Shown one piece after another: positions 25,027 to 32,367 of a stretch of 52,319 bases of DNA. The notes under the pieces were generated by a model. The model was not told the DNA's origin. It searched no databases and worked only from the letters and a program-made list of their open reading frames with translations. This stretch comes from Collinsella aerofaciens (lineage in GTDB: Bacteria > Actinomycetota > Coriobacteriia > Coriobacteriales > Coriobacteriaceae). The stretch covers positions 1-52,319 of the forward strand of contig NZ_SPFO01000014.1 of assembly GCF_005845035.1 (NCBI RefSeq), read 5' to 3'. Both the position numbers and the translations under genes were made by a program. Positions within the stretch are counted from its first letter, which is position 1. Every line of letters starts with the position of its first letter.

Positions 25027-25066
25027 TTCGAACGCCTGCAAGCCGTTAAGCATGCAGGCGTTCGAA
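25027..25066. repeat. 14-bp perfect inverted repeat
   Basis: Arms ttcgaacgcctgca (25027-25040) and tgcaggcgttcgaa (25053-25066), loop of 12 bases, no T run. It lies inside a 37-codon frame (24959-25072, starting MNHESVHTVEAAKNVIDAGL) whose coding status is doubtful. It may serve as a terminator for the Abi gene or a protein-binding site. The rest of 24915-25267 shows no gene. Confidence 0.5.
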
Positions 25067-25267
25067 TCTAGGCACGATCCATGACATAAAGCCCGACCAA
25101 CGCACAACGACAGTTTTCCATGTCAAAAAGACACTGAAGTGTGAGGTGGTTCGAGTCTCGCTAATACAAATAATCAGCAGTTCAGGTCTTATGGGAATAA
25201 TTCAATTCGCATCACGCTGCATCTAATCTGTTCTTTATACGCGGATGTAGACACTAAGGAGGCAAAC

Positions 25268-25579
25268 ATGCTTTGGAGCTATGTTCAGCTTGATGATGGC
25301 ACCCAGTTTGCCTACTCAGAGAAAAGAGAAAACGGAACCGTTCGCGTAGCCGTCGAACGCCCGGTTGACTTTGGCTTTGACCATGCGAATTGCTTCTTGC
25401 CTGCGATCAAATGGTTCAACGTCGAAGAATTTACTGCTGATGACCTCAATTTCTTGACAGAATTTATTAGATCAAACGCCCCGTTTATCTTCGAGCTCGC
25501 CGAACGACAAAAAGCCGGCCTGGCGGTTTCGGCGCTGGCCCTCGGACGTTCTACTGTCAATCGCCCAATTGAGACATGA
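25268..25579 (+). CDS. 103-aa protein of unknown function, MNT cassette
   Basis: Start ATG with GGAGG at 25258-25262. It begins MLWSYVQLDDGTQFAYSEKR, continues with strands (GTVRVAVERPVDFGF) and ends with helices (LNFLTEFIRSNAPFIFELAE). The stop overlaps the MNT gene start (ATGA), so the two are co-translated. A protein starting with nearly the same residues (MPWSYVQQDDG) is found at 27424, in front of the Doc toxin gene, so the N-terminal module is reused. Function unknown; an antitoxin or adaptor role is a guess from context. Confidence 0.6.
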   Translation: MLWSYVQLDDGTQFAYSEKRENGTVRVAVERPVDFGFDHANCFLPAIKWFNVEEFTADDLNFLTEFIRSNAPFIFELAERQKAGLAVSALALGRSTVNRPIET

Positions 25580-25875
25580 TTTCACTTGATTACATATCAT
25601 CCGCGGTATGCCGCGTGCTGGCTCAATACGACGTCAGCGAAGCATATTTATTTGGCTCGTTTGCCCGAGGCGAGCAAACGCCCGATAGCGATATTGACTT
25701 GCGCCTAGTCTGCGGCAACACCATGACGTTCGGCACGCTTTACGAACTCTCCTATAAGCTCGAGAAGGAACTTGGGCGAAAGGTTGATATCGTCACCAAC
25801 CCACCAGAGCACATGCGCCCGGCATTCCGCAAAAGCATCGAGCAAGATGAGGAGCGTGTCTATGAAGCTCTGTAA
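25576..25875 (+). CDS. MNT-type minimal nucleotidyltransferase
   Basis: 99 aa. The motif YLFGSFARGEQTPDSDIDLRL is the polymerase-beta nucleotidyltransferase signature (GSxARG then SDIDL, with two metal-binding Asp); a third acidic residue is expected in KVDIVTN. MntA proteins normally act with a HEPN toxin by transferring AMP to it (family knowledge). No complete HEPN gene is next to it here; only a 35-aa frame follows. So either the partner is the 103-aa protein upstream, or the toxin has been lost. All three frames overlap and are translationally coupled. Confidence 0.85.
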   Translation: MISLDYISSAVCRVLAQYDVSEAYLFGSFARGEQTPDSDIDLRLVCGNTMTFGTLYELSYKLEKELGRKVDIVTNPPEHMRPAFRKSIEQDEERVYEAL

Positions 25876-25969
25876 GCAGGACGAAGCGTTAGTGTGCTCC
25901 GGCGTGATCAGCAAGTCTGAATTTTGTCGCATACTTCCGGACTCGGCGAGCCTTAGAAGCCAGTATTGA
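25862..25969 (+). CDS. Small frame coupled to MNT, possible truncated partner
   Basis: 35 aa from ATG 25862, overlapping the MNT gene by 14 bases: MKLCKQDEALVCSGVISKSE, then FCRILPDSASLRSQY and TGA. The protein-like composition and the overlap suggest a real gene start whose remainder was lost. I do not recognise it. Confidence 0.35.
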   Translation: MKLCKQDEALVCSGVISKSEFCRILPDSASLRSQY

Positions 25970-26008
25970 ACTCAAACTCGGTTCCAGACACCCTCTTGCT
26001 ATTTGAAT

Positions 26009-26061
26009 ACAGGTATCGCTCTAGCGATAGCATGTTATACTATCGCTAGAGCGATACCTGT
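26009..26061 (+). promoter_or_regulatory. 22-bp perfect inverted-repeat operator with promoter
   Basis: The arms 26009-26030 and 26040-26061 are exact complements (each built on atcgct-ct-agcgat, itself a near palindrome), separated by 9 bases. The -10 box TATACT (26036-26041), preceded by TG (extended -10), lies in the gap and partly in the right arm. A protein bound to either arm would block RNA polymerase. The XRE-domain protein encoded two genes down is the obvious candidate repressor. The ribosome site TTAGGAG of the next gene begins right after the right arm. Confidence 0.8.
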
Positions 26062-26073
26062 TAGGAGACTCGC

Positions 26074-26742
26074 GTGGAACTGTGGCATGGTTCTCAGAAA
26101 ATCATTGAGACTCCCCAGCTTGGCCTGGGGAAAATCCATAACGACTATGGACAGGGATTCTATTGCACAGAGAGCCTCGACCTTGCAAGGGAATGGGCAT
26201 GCTCGCGAGATGCCGATGGCTTTGCGAATCGCTATGAACTCGATATAGCCGATCTCAAAGTTCTCGACTTGCTATCGCCGCAATATTGCGTCCTGCATTG
26301 GATAGCGTTGCTCGTTGAGCATCGTTCTTTTCGCAAAGATACCGCCATTGCCGCGGGGGCGTGCGAATATCTCCATGATCACTTTCTACCTCAGACGAGC
26401 ACTTGCGACGTAATAAGGGGGTGGCGTGCGGACGACTCGTACTTTAGCTATGCCAGAGCTTTTGTAAACAATACGATCACCGTCGATCAGCTTGGACGAT
26501 CTGTGAGGCTCGGTAACCTGGGGGAGCAGATTGTGCTCAAAAGCGAGCGTGCGTTTAAGAGCATTCGTTTTGCTGGATTTGAACGTGCGCAGCAAGCTCT
26601 GTATGGTCCATTGGCCAAGGAACGAGATGAAGCGGCAAGGGCGCAGTATCGGGAGCTCCTTGCCGAAAACCCGTTTGAGGGAATACGTATCGTCGATATC
26701 ATTCGAGAGGGGATGACGGGCGATGACCCACGCCTACAGTGA
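26074..26742 (+). CDS. DUF3990 protein, probable ADP-ribosyltransferase-like toxin
   Basis: 222 aa, GTG start 7 bases after TAGGAG. The N-terminus ELWHGSQKIIETPQLGLGKI, then NDYGQGFYCTESLDLAREWA, is characteristic of DUF3990, whose fold is related to ADP-ribosyltransferases (H-G and YxTE-like positions). The middle has RGWRADDSYFSYARAFV and QIVLKSERAF, also typical. Such proteins occur next to small antitoxin or XRE-type partners. Here the next gene overlaps by 20 bases and carries a helix-turn-helix. I infer a toxin-antitoxin unit regulated by the inverted repeat upstream. Target unknown. Confidence 0.75.
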   Translation: MELWHGSQKIIETPQLGLGKIHNDYGQGFYCTESLDLAREWACSRDADGFANRYELDIADLKVLDLLSPQYCVLHWIALLVEHRSFRKDTAIAAGACEYLHDHFLPQTSTCDVIRGWRADDSYFSYARAFVNNTITVDQLGRSVRLGNLGEQIVLKSERAFKSIRFAGFERAQQALYGPLAKERDEAARAQYRELLAENPFEGIRIVDIIREGMTGDDPRLQ

Positions 26743-27412
26743 GATGTATCTCGAGGATGCAATGAGAACGCTGGGCGAGGCGGTCGATTTTGCTCTCTGT
26801 GACCAAGGGCTGACTCCAGCCGAGTTGACGGCGATCATGTCGAACGCTCTTGAGATGAAACAGTTTGAGCGCGGTATGCCTCGCGTCGTCTGCGGCATGG
26901 CGGGCGACGAGCTCGCGCGCGATATTATCGCCCATGCGGGACTGACCCCCGTCAAATGTAGGGAGACCTATCCGTTCGACCGTTCGCCTCAGTATTGGGC
27001 GGGGTGGGTTATGGCCTATACGCAATGGGTGAGCAGCTTGGGCTTTAATAAGCTACTCGAAGTCGCTCCGCTCGATTGGATCATCGGCTCGTACCATCCG
27101 CTCCACGAGGCCTCCGAAGATAAATTCGCCCAGATTGTCATCGAAAAATGGAACAACGCCCAGGCAGACAAAAAGGGCCTCAAGGCGGCACGAAAGGCTG
27201 CCGGACTAACGCAAAAACAGCTCGCCGCCCAATCGGGGGTTAAGCTTCGCGCCATACAACTCTACGAGCAGAACCAGCTCGACCTACGCCGCGCCTCGGT
27301 TTCCTCGGCATTGGCGCTTGCAGACACCCTAAACTGCACCATCGAAGACCTCGTCTGGCAACCGATTGCTCTGGAGTACGACTCGCAGGCTATTTCGTCT
27401 GTAAAGCTATAG
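26723..27412 (+). CDS. XRE-family HTH protein, probable antitoxin/repressor
   Basis: 229 aa, ATG overlapping the DUF3990 gene by 20 bases. Residues 1-150 form an unfamiliar domain (EMYLEDAMRTLGEAVDFALC, RSPQYWAGWVMAYTQW, VAPLDWIIGSYHPLHE) that likely contacts the toxin. Residues about 155-215 are a Cro/CI helix-turn-helix: GLKAARKAAGLTQKQLAAQS, then GVKLRAIQLYEQNQLDLRRA. It probably neutralises the DUF3990 protein and represses the promoter through the 22-bp inverted repeat. Confidence 0.8.
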   Translation: MTHAYSEMYLEDAMRTLGEAVDFALCDQGLTPAELTAIMSNALEMKQFERGMPRVVCGMAGDELARDIIAHAGLTPVKCRETYPFDRSPQYWAGWVMAYTQWVSSLGFNKLLEVAPLDWIIGSYHPLHEASEDKFAQIVIEKWNNAQADKKGLKAARKAAGLTQKQLAAQSGVKLRAIQLYEQNQLDLRRASVSSALALADTLNCTIEDLVWQPIALEYDSQAISSVKL

Positions 27413-27423
27413 AGGAGTCAGAC

Positions 27424-27609
27424 ATGCCTTGGAGCTATGTTCAACAAGATGACGGCGCTGATTGCGTTGCTCAAGAAGATCATTCAACTGCGCACGTGGC
27501 AAATTCAGCATCACCGATTTTGCTCGGCGGCACCACGTCAATCGACGAAGCTATTCGGCTGACCATTTCGAACATGCCCAACGCGCTCAGGCTCTTGGAG
27601 AACTCATGA
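27424..27609 (+). CDS. Small protein upstream of Doc toxin (chimeric?)
   Basis: 61 aa with AGGAG at 27412-27416. It starts MPWSYVQQDDG, like the 103-aa protein at 25268, then diverges and ends SIDEAIRLTISNMPNALRLL. Its stop overlaps the toxin start by ATGATG. By position it would be the antitoxin of the Doc toxin, but it has no recognisable Phd domain. The shared leader and short length suggest recombination between cassettes. Confidence 0.5.
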   Translation: MPWSYVQQDDGADCVAQEDHSTAHVANSASPILLGGTTSIDEAIRLTISNMPNALRLLENS

Positions 27610-28121
27610 TGGCGGACACGAAGCGGGGAGCGCATCCGTTCGCGCCGCTCGTGCTCGATGATACCGGTTCGCTCGAAGATATGGCCGCAGCCGTGATGCG
27701 CCTGCACAGCACGCTGATGACGGTCGGGCGCTGCTATACAACCGACGCCACAGGCGACCGGGCCGCGCTTGAGCTTGGACGCGTCGAGTCCGTGCTTGCA
27801 GGTGCATTCTGTACGATATTCGGCCAATCGCCGGCTGATCGCTTCGCAGACATCTTTGACCAGGTCACTTATGTGGCCGATCACATGGTCAAGGACCACA
27901 TCTTTGAGGACGGCAACAAACGCACCAGCCTTGTCTTTGCGTTGTCCGTCCTAAGATTCACCGGCACTCCGGTCGTACTGTCCGACAGCCCCGAGCCCAA
28001 AGACAACCAGTACCACGCGTGGATCCAGGACCTCGTTTCCAGTCGCCGCACGAACAGCGAGCTAGCCGAAGAGCTGCGCCGCGGTTGCGTTGTGGACACG
28101 GGCTACCCGTCGCACGTATAG
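27606..28121 (+). CDS. Fic/Doc family toxin
   Basis: 171 aa from ATG 27606 (27609 is also possible). The Fic motif is HIFEDGNKRTSLVF, matching Hx[F]xDGNKR of Doc, so the catalytic His and the phosphate-binding Asn/Lys/Arg are present. Upstream helices (YVADHMVKDHIFEDG) and the C-terminal helices (HAWIQDLVSSRRTNSELAEE) fit Doc-like proteins. Doc phosphorylates EF-Tu, whereas most Fic proteins AMPylate; which applies cannot be told. The expected antitoxin position is occupied by the 61-aa protein. Confidence 0.8.
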   Translation: MMADTKRGAHPFAPLVLDDTGSLEDMAAAVMRLHSTLMTVGRCYTTDATGDRAALELGRVESVLAGAFCTIFGQSPADRFADIFDQVTYVADHMVKDHIFEDGNKRTSLVFALSVLRFTGTPVVLSDSPEPKDNQYHAWIQDLVSSRRTNSELAEELRRGCVVDTGYPSHV

Positions 28122-28166
28122 AATCTAAGCATCCGCACGCCAGTTATTGAATGGATTGGACGCCAC

Positions 28167-28955
28167 ATGGAACTCCCTAGCACCCTGTGCAGCAATGTCT
28201 ATGACTTTGCGTTTTGCCCCGAGCCCTGCTACGACCGCCTAGTCGACCTCGCCGATCCCGAGGACTGGGGTCCCGGGAACCGCATCCTCAGAAACTACTT
28301 GTCGTTTTCGTTTAGCCGCGCGGTGTTCCTGACCGAGCGCGACGTGGACCAGACCGCGCCGTCCAACCTGCCGCTGGTGTTCGACGACGACCGCTGCCTA
28401 TTCAACACCGGCCTGTACACGCGCCGCTACGAGACCATCTACGGTCTGTTTGAGCCCAACACCAAGCCCGACGCGCGCTAGCGCTGGTTTTTGAAGGGCT
28501 TCTTTAAGGAGAGCGACCCCATGCTGGTCTCGTTTGAGTACCTGCCGTGCCGCGTGCGCTTTGCCGAGGACCCCTCCGAGCTAGTCTTTGACTACCGCCT
28601 GCCTATCCGCTCCAACATCGACCACATTCTGGGCGATGAGGAGAACCTGACGCGTATTCCCGCCAGTCTGATGGGGGAGGGTAACTCGTTGCTGCTGCGT
28701 CGCGCCTTTGAGGGCGCCGTCGTCGAAGCCGCCCGCCGCGCCGCCGCCAACTACACGCTCGCCGTGCCGCAGTTCTACGGCGGCCGGATCCAGCTGCTCT
28801 TGCCGCTGTGCCTGACCGGCGACAAGCCCGAGCTGGCGCTGACCATCCAGCGCGAGGACGGTTTCTACGCCGCGCGCACCTGCCTCACGCTCGACATGGC
28901 CTACAACAACGCGCGACTTATCTGCCGCCCCGAGACTTCGTGGATTAAGCGGTAA
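28167..28955 (+). pseudogene. DUF3825-like gene interrupted by one TAG codon
   Basis: Both halves lie in the same frame: 104 codons from ATG 28167, TAG at 28479-28481, then RWFLKGFFKESDPMLVSFEY and on to TAA 28953. The two parts read as one ~262-codon protein: ELPSTLCSNVYDFAF, LADPEDWGPGNRILRNYLSF, RCLFNTGLYTRRYETIYG, RIPASLMGEGNSLLL, YGGRIQLLLPLCLTGDKPEL. This matches DUF3825 proteins. A CAG-to-TAG change would explain the stop. Function unknown; the family is common in accessory regions. Amber readthrough would restore the protein, but nothing in the window indicates suppression. Confidence 0.75.
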
Positions 28956-29043
28956 ATGGTGGTTTAGCTGCGGTTTTGTCGATTGCTTTGGTTGCTTTGG
29001 CTTGGCTAGCACCCACGAATTTAAAATCGGAGGCAAAAAGTTC

Positions 29044-29073
29044 TTGGTAAACCACGTACGGCTATGTTAGTAT
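29044..29073 (+). promoter_or_regulatory. Promoter of tRNA-Val
   Basis: TTGGTA (29044-29049), 18-base spacer, TAGTAT (29068-29073) with TG just before it. The tRNA begins 20 bases downstream. Confidence 0.6.
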
Positions 29074-29093
29074 CTCTTTTGCCGAAAGGCGAC

Positions 29094-29168
29094 GGGCGAT
29101 TGGCTCAGGGGTAGAGCATATCCTTCACACGGATGGGGTCACAAGTTCGAATCTTGTATCGCCCACCA
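29094..29168 (+). tRNA. tRNA-Val (anticodon CAC)
   Basis: A 7-bp acceptor stem GGGCGAT/ATCGCCC, D arm GGCTC...GAGC, anticodon loop TTCACAC (CAC), T arm with GTTCGAATC, and encoded CCA. It reads GTG codons. A terminator follows 11 bases later. Confidence 0.95.
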
Positions 29169-29179
29169 TCAAAAGAGCA

Positions 29180-29209
29180 GGCCAGAGGTGTTAAGCCTCT
29201 GGCCTTTTT
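29180..29209 (+). terminator. Terminator after tRNA-Val
   Basis: A perfect 9-bp stem ggccagagg/cctctggcc with a 7-base loop and five T. Confidence 0.9.
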
Positions 29210-29547
29210 CTTTTTGACACTAAATCTGACACCAAAACCAATCGCAGTCGTCTAAGGCGAGATTTTTATTCCACCCTTTTTGCTGACGCCATTGCACGTT
29301 TTGCATAAAATGCATGCGTATTTTCATTGAATTCCCCGTGTGATCCAAGCGCAAATGTGAAGAAAGAGATCACACGCCCAGAGCGCCTTCCAGCGGATTT
29401 CTATCACACGAAGGTTTTTCGGCGGAACTCGTCAAGTATTTGGTCAGTATTTGGTCAGCCTCCCGTACTTACCCGCATGATGCCCCGTTAGATAATCGTC
29501 CACGACCACAACCGCATGGTCTACGGCCGATACCAGGGGAGGCGCAA
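29210..29547. other. Intergenic, 338 bp
   Basis: AT-rich, with no gene visible. It has short direct repeats: tgacac twice near 29215-29233 and an 11-base tandem repeat agtatttggtc at about 29430-29452. Position next to a tRNA makes it a possible old integration site, but no integrase or matching tRNA 3' fragment was found. Confidence 0.4.
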
Positions 29548-30705
29548 ATGGACGAAATCGTCTGCGCAAACACCGCATTCCGCTATTGGCGCTGCCCACC
29601 GCAGGTGCGCGACCTCTACCCGTGCCTACCCAACTCCGAAGAAGGCTGGCGAGCTCTATCCCAAGCCCCTTTCGTAACCGACGTCCTCAAGACCCCGATT
29701 ATCGCTGTTGCTTCGCCAGGTTGTTGTAATCACCACTCGGGATTGCGCTCCACTATTCGCTGGGAAGGGGCATCGGATGTCAGCACAACAATCGACACTC
29801 ATTTAGGCTTTTGTGTCACCAATCCGCTTAACACGTTATTTACTATGACGCGCTTTGTGTCCCAAATAGATCTCGTACTGGCTATGTACGAACTTTGCGG
29901 CTGGTTTTCTGTATTCGAGCCGGCTCCCGCTGCCGAAATGCAGCTAAAAATGGCGGTAGAGGAGAATCGCAATTCCAGCACGCAGGATTTGTTCGAACTT
30001 GGAGAGGGCGAAGACGAGGTTCCATGGAAACGAGTTTATGCCCGCGCAACCGTAAAGGACCCAGATAATGATGGCCAAACGAGCAAGCGTAAGGATGAAA
30101 GAGAGGTTACGAAACTCAAAGGTACTTCTCTTTGGATGAGAAAGCCGCTCATCGAGCTAAGCGATCTGCATCGATTCGCCGACAAGATCAAAAGTCAAAT
30201 GTGGGGAAAGCAGTTTTATGATGCCACTCAGCAGGTTATCGGCATTGCTGCGTCTCCGCTCGAGGTCGCCGGGGTCCTGCTTCTAAGTCGTTCTCGACGT
30301 CTAGGTGGTGCAGGATTCAGATACGTGTACCTCAACGATTTAACCCCTCTATCCGTGGCAGCCCAAAGCATCGCAGGTCAAAAGGTTTGCTACGGCGACA
30401 TCGTGATTGTAAACCCAATCCTAATGAAGGCAGTAATTATCGAGATCCAAGGTGAAGTCATCCATGGCTCAGGCGCGGTACTTGATCACGATGCGGAGCG
30501 CATGACTGCGCTCCAGAGCATGGGATTCGATGTATTCCTGGTGACTCACGATATGCTCAACGATTCAAAGCAGTTAGACACCATAATCAAAAGCGTCTGC
30601 AGTCGTTTGGGGATTCAATATAAAGCCAAATCCGAGGCAATGAAGTGCGCCGAGACGCGACTGCGAGCAAATGTTTTGTGCAACTGGTTGGAAATCGGAA
30701 ATTAG
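29548..30705 (+). CDS. AbiEi-like/nuclease-like protein of unknown function
   Basis: 385 aa from ATG 29548, preceded by GGGGAGGCG; the open frame upstream lacks support. The N-terminus (CANTAFRYWRCPPQVRDLYP) resembles AbiEi-like and DUF559-type proteins. The C-terminus (GQKVCYGDIVIVNPILMKAV, then IIEIQGEVIHG, DHDAERMTALQSMGFDVFLVT) fits a PD-(D/E)xK/Vsr-like endonuclease core, with Asp before and E-x-Q after a strand, then an Arg/helix and a final strand. Similar proteins appear to be numerous in Collinsella (recollection, not checked). A nuclease or DNA-binding role is inference. G+C is low compared with flanking core genes, suggesting transfer. Confidence 0.55.
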   Translation: MDEIVCANTAFRYWRCPPQVRDLYPCLPNSEEGWRALSQAPFVTDVLKTPIIAVASPGCCNHHSGLRSTIRWEGASDVSTTIDTHLGFCVTNPLNTLFTMTRFVSQIDLVLAMYELCGWFSVFEPAPAAEMQLKMAVEENRNSSTQDLFELGEGEDEVPWKRVYARATVKDPDNDGQTSKRKDEREVTKLKGTSLWMRKPLIELSDLHRFADKIKSQMWGKQFYDATQQVIGIAASPLEVAGVLLLSRSRRLGGAGFRYVYLNDLTPLSVAAQSIAGQKVCYGDIVIVNPILMKAVIIEIQGEVIHGSGAVLDHDAERMTALQSMGFDVFLVTHDMLNDSKQLDTIIKSVCSRLGIQYKAKSEAMKCAETRLRANVLCNWLEIGN

Positions 30706-30768
30706 CCGGCGATAAGGAACTAGAAAGATCTAGTTTGCCTGCTAGCGAATTATTGCCATTTCAAAACT

Positions 30769-30908
30769 ATGCCGGATTACGGGGCTGGACCCGGACCGGC
30801 CGTCCATACCCTGCATTTCACGGAATGCGCAAGCCGTCTACCTGCGGTTTTGATTTTACCGATGACGGCATGCTCGGGGGTTCCCGGCCTGGCCCCGTAA
30901 ACCGGCAT
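30769..30908 (+). ncRNA. Candidate structured RNA element, copy 1
   Basis: A long-range stem closes it: atgccggattacggggc (30769-30785) pairs with gccccgtaaaccggcat (30892-30908), 16 of 17 positions. Inside, gccgtc (30833-30838) pairs with gacggc (30864-30869). In the second copy the two substitutions in the inner helix keep pairing as G-T wobbles, which suggests selection for structure. No promoter was identified and strand is uncertain. It may be a leader, an attenuator or simply a conserved fold. Confidence 0.35.
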
Positions 30909-31208
30909 GGTTTTGAGATCGCCGGGTGGGCGGGGGCGCTATTGGTCCCGATAATGGGCCTGGCGCCGGCAGGATGGCCGTTGGCGGATGGTGGCCCGCG
31001 TCGCGGAAGCGAAAAACGGCGGTCGGCGGGACTCGAGATGTCCCAAGGGCGCCGGAGAGGAGGGCGGCGGCAACGCCGCCGCCCTCGGGGCGCGCCCCCG
31101 CGGGCGGATAAGGGCATCGCGGGGCCTCGCGGCCCGTTCCCGCGCCTGCGTCCGCGGCCAGGCTGCGTTCCCTCGCCGCCGCCCGCAAAATATTTTCCAA
31201 AATTGTCC

Positions 31209-31237
31209 TTGCATCGGCGGGGGAGTTCCCGTATAGT
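31209..31237 (+). promoter_or_regulatory. Promoter of tRNA-Ala, copy 1
   Basis: TTGCAT (31209-31214), exactly 17 bases, TATAGT (31232-31237); the tRNA starts 12 bases later. The same promoter is present in copy 2 at 32179-32207. Confidence 0.8.
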
Positions 31238-31249
31238 ACTTCTTCGCAC

Positions 31250-31322
31250 GGGGGCGTAGCTCAGCTGGGAGAGCGCTTGACTGGCAGTCAAGAGGTCAGG
31301 GGTTCGATCCCCCTCGTCTCCA
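31250..31322 (+). tRNA. tRNA-Ala (anticodon GGC), copy 1
   Basis: Acceptor stem GGGGGCG/CGTCTCC includes the G3-U70 pair that identifies tRNA-Ala. Anticodon loop CTGGCAG (GGC) and T loop TTCGATC are regular. CCA is not encoded. Differs from copy 2 at one position of the anticodon stem (C here, T there). Confidence 0.95.
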
Positions 31323-31338
31323 CCCGAGCATTGAATGA

Positions 31339-31366
31339 GGCTCCAACGCAAGTTGGGGCCTTTTTT
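31339..31366 (+). terminator. Terminator after tRNA-Ala, copy 1
   Basis: Stem ggctccaac/gttggggcc (one wobble), gcaa loop, six T. Repeated after copy 2 at 32309-32336, where it sits between the tRNA and the ABC-F start. Confidence 0.85.
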
Positions 31367-31520
31367 CATATAGGCACACAAGGTCAAAGGCGGCACCATG
31401 ATCCTCCTGGTCGACAAGATCTTGCGTTGAACGGGTGCCGCGTGCATGATAGTATTTCACGTCGTGGTTCAAGATGGTTGGCCTGCTCTGACGGGCTCTA
31501 TCACATCCGCCACTCTACAA

Positions 31521-31596
31521 GGGCTCTTGGCGCAACGGTTAGCGCAGGGGACTCATAATCCCTGGGTTCTGGGTTCGAATCCCGGAGGGCCCACCA
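31521..31596 (+). tRNA. tRNA with CAT anticodon (Met or lysidine-type Ile)
   Basis: Acceptor GGGCTCT/AGGGCCC, anticodon loop CTCATAA, T arm GGTTCGAAT and encoded CCA. CAT can be elongator tRNA-Met or tRNA-Ile2 (modified by TilS); not initiator-like, because the anticodon stem lacks the three G-C pairs in the initiator arrangement. It lies between the two tRNA-Ala copies. Confidence 0.9.
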
Positions 31597-31604
31597 GAGA
31601 ATCA

Positions 31605-31635
31605 AGAGGCCGGGCAAATAGCCCGGCCTCTTTTT
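31605..31635 (+). terminator. Terminator after the CAT-anticodon tRNA
   Basis: An 11-bp perfect stem agaggccgggc/gcccggcctct, loop aaata, then T run. Confidence 0.9.
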
Positions 31636-31739
31636 GTCAAAGTTCCCACTTCACATGCCTGCCAAATTGCTTTGATAAACGTTTCCGGTTCAAATCCACG
31701 CAATAGTTAATGCTGGTTGACAAGAACCATTTGAAAACT

Positions 31740-31879
31740 ATGCCGGATTACGGGGCCGGACCCGGACCGGATGTCCATACCCTTCATTTCACGGAATTCG
31801 CAAGTCGTCTACCTGCGGGTTTGATTTTACCGATTGCGGCATGCTCGGGGGTTCCCGGCCTGGCCCCGTAAACCGGCAT
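31740..31879 (+). ncRNA. Candidate structured RNA element, copy 2
   Basis: Same closing stem as copy 1 (31740-31756 with 31863-31879). The inner helix is retained through G-T wobbles. A small third hairpin of copy 1 (gcatt/aatgc) is not kept here, so only part of the fold is supported. Confidence 0.35.
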
Positions 31880-32178
31880 GGTTTTGAGATCGCCGGGTGG
31901 GCGGGGGCGCTATTGGTCCCGATAATGGGCCTGGCGCCGGCAGGATGGCCGTTGGCGGATGGTGGCCCGCGTCGCGGAAGCGAAAAACGGCGGTCGGCGG
32001 GACTCGAGATGTCCCAAGGGCGCCGGAGAGGAGGGCGGCGGCAACGCCGCCGCCCCCGGGGCGCGCCCCGCGGGCGGGAAGGGGCATCGCGGGGCTTCGA
32101 GGCCCGTTCCCGCGCCCGCGTCCGCGGCCGGGTTGCGCCCCCTCGCCCCCGCCGCCGAAAGATTTTCCGAAATTGTCC

Positions 32179-32207
32179 TTGCATCGGCGGGGGAGTTCCC
32201 GTATAGT
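32179..32207 (+). promoter_or_regulatory. Promoter of tRNA-Ala, copy 2
   Basis: TTGCAT, 17 bases, TATAGT, identical to copy 1. Confidence 0.8.
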
Positions 32208-32219
32208 ACTTCTTCGCAC

Positions 32220-32292
32220 GGGGGCGTAGCTCAGCTGGGAGAGCGTTTGACTGGCAGTCAAGAGGTCAGGGGTTCGATCCCCCTCGTCTCCA
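32220..32292 (+). tRNA. tRNA-Ala (anticodon GGC), copy 2
   Basis: As copy 1, but the first base of the anticodon stem is T, giving a T-G pair in place of C-G. Still expected to fold. A gcaa-loop terminator follows at 32309-32336. Confidence 0.95.
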
Positions 32293-32308
32293 CCCGAGCA
32301 TTGAATGA

Positions 32309-32336
32309 GGCTCCAACGCAAGTTGGGGCCTTTTTT
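32309..32336 (+). terminator. Terminator after tRNA-Ala, copy 2
   Basis: Same sequence as 31339-31366; it separates tRNA transcription from the ABC-F gene 32 bases downstream. Confidence 0.85.
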
Positions 32337-32367
32337 CATATAGGCACACAAGGTCAAAGGCGGCACC

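Larger units (their letters stand above)
30756..31421 (+). repeat. Large direct duplication, left copy (tRNA-Ala unit)
   Basis: ~666 bp that recurs at 31727-32391 with a period of 970-971 bp and few differences. It contains a GC-rich leader, promoter, tRNA-Ala, terminator and the ATG plus 8 codons of the ABC-F gene, after which the left copy diverges. So the duplication included the gene start, and this left copy is a relic of it. No protein-coding gene is supported within the leader. Confidence 0.9.

Noticed and set aside
29210..29547. tRNA-Val as phage attachment site
   Set aside because: No copy of the tRNA 3' end and no integrase was found nearby; only short repeats.
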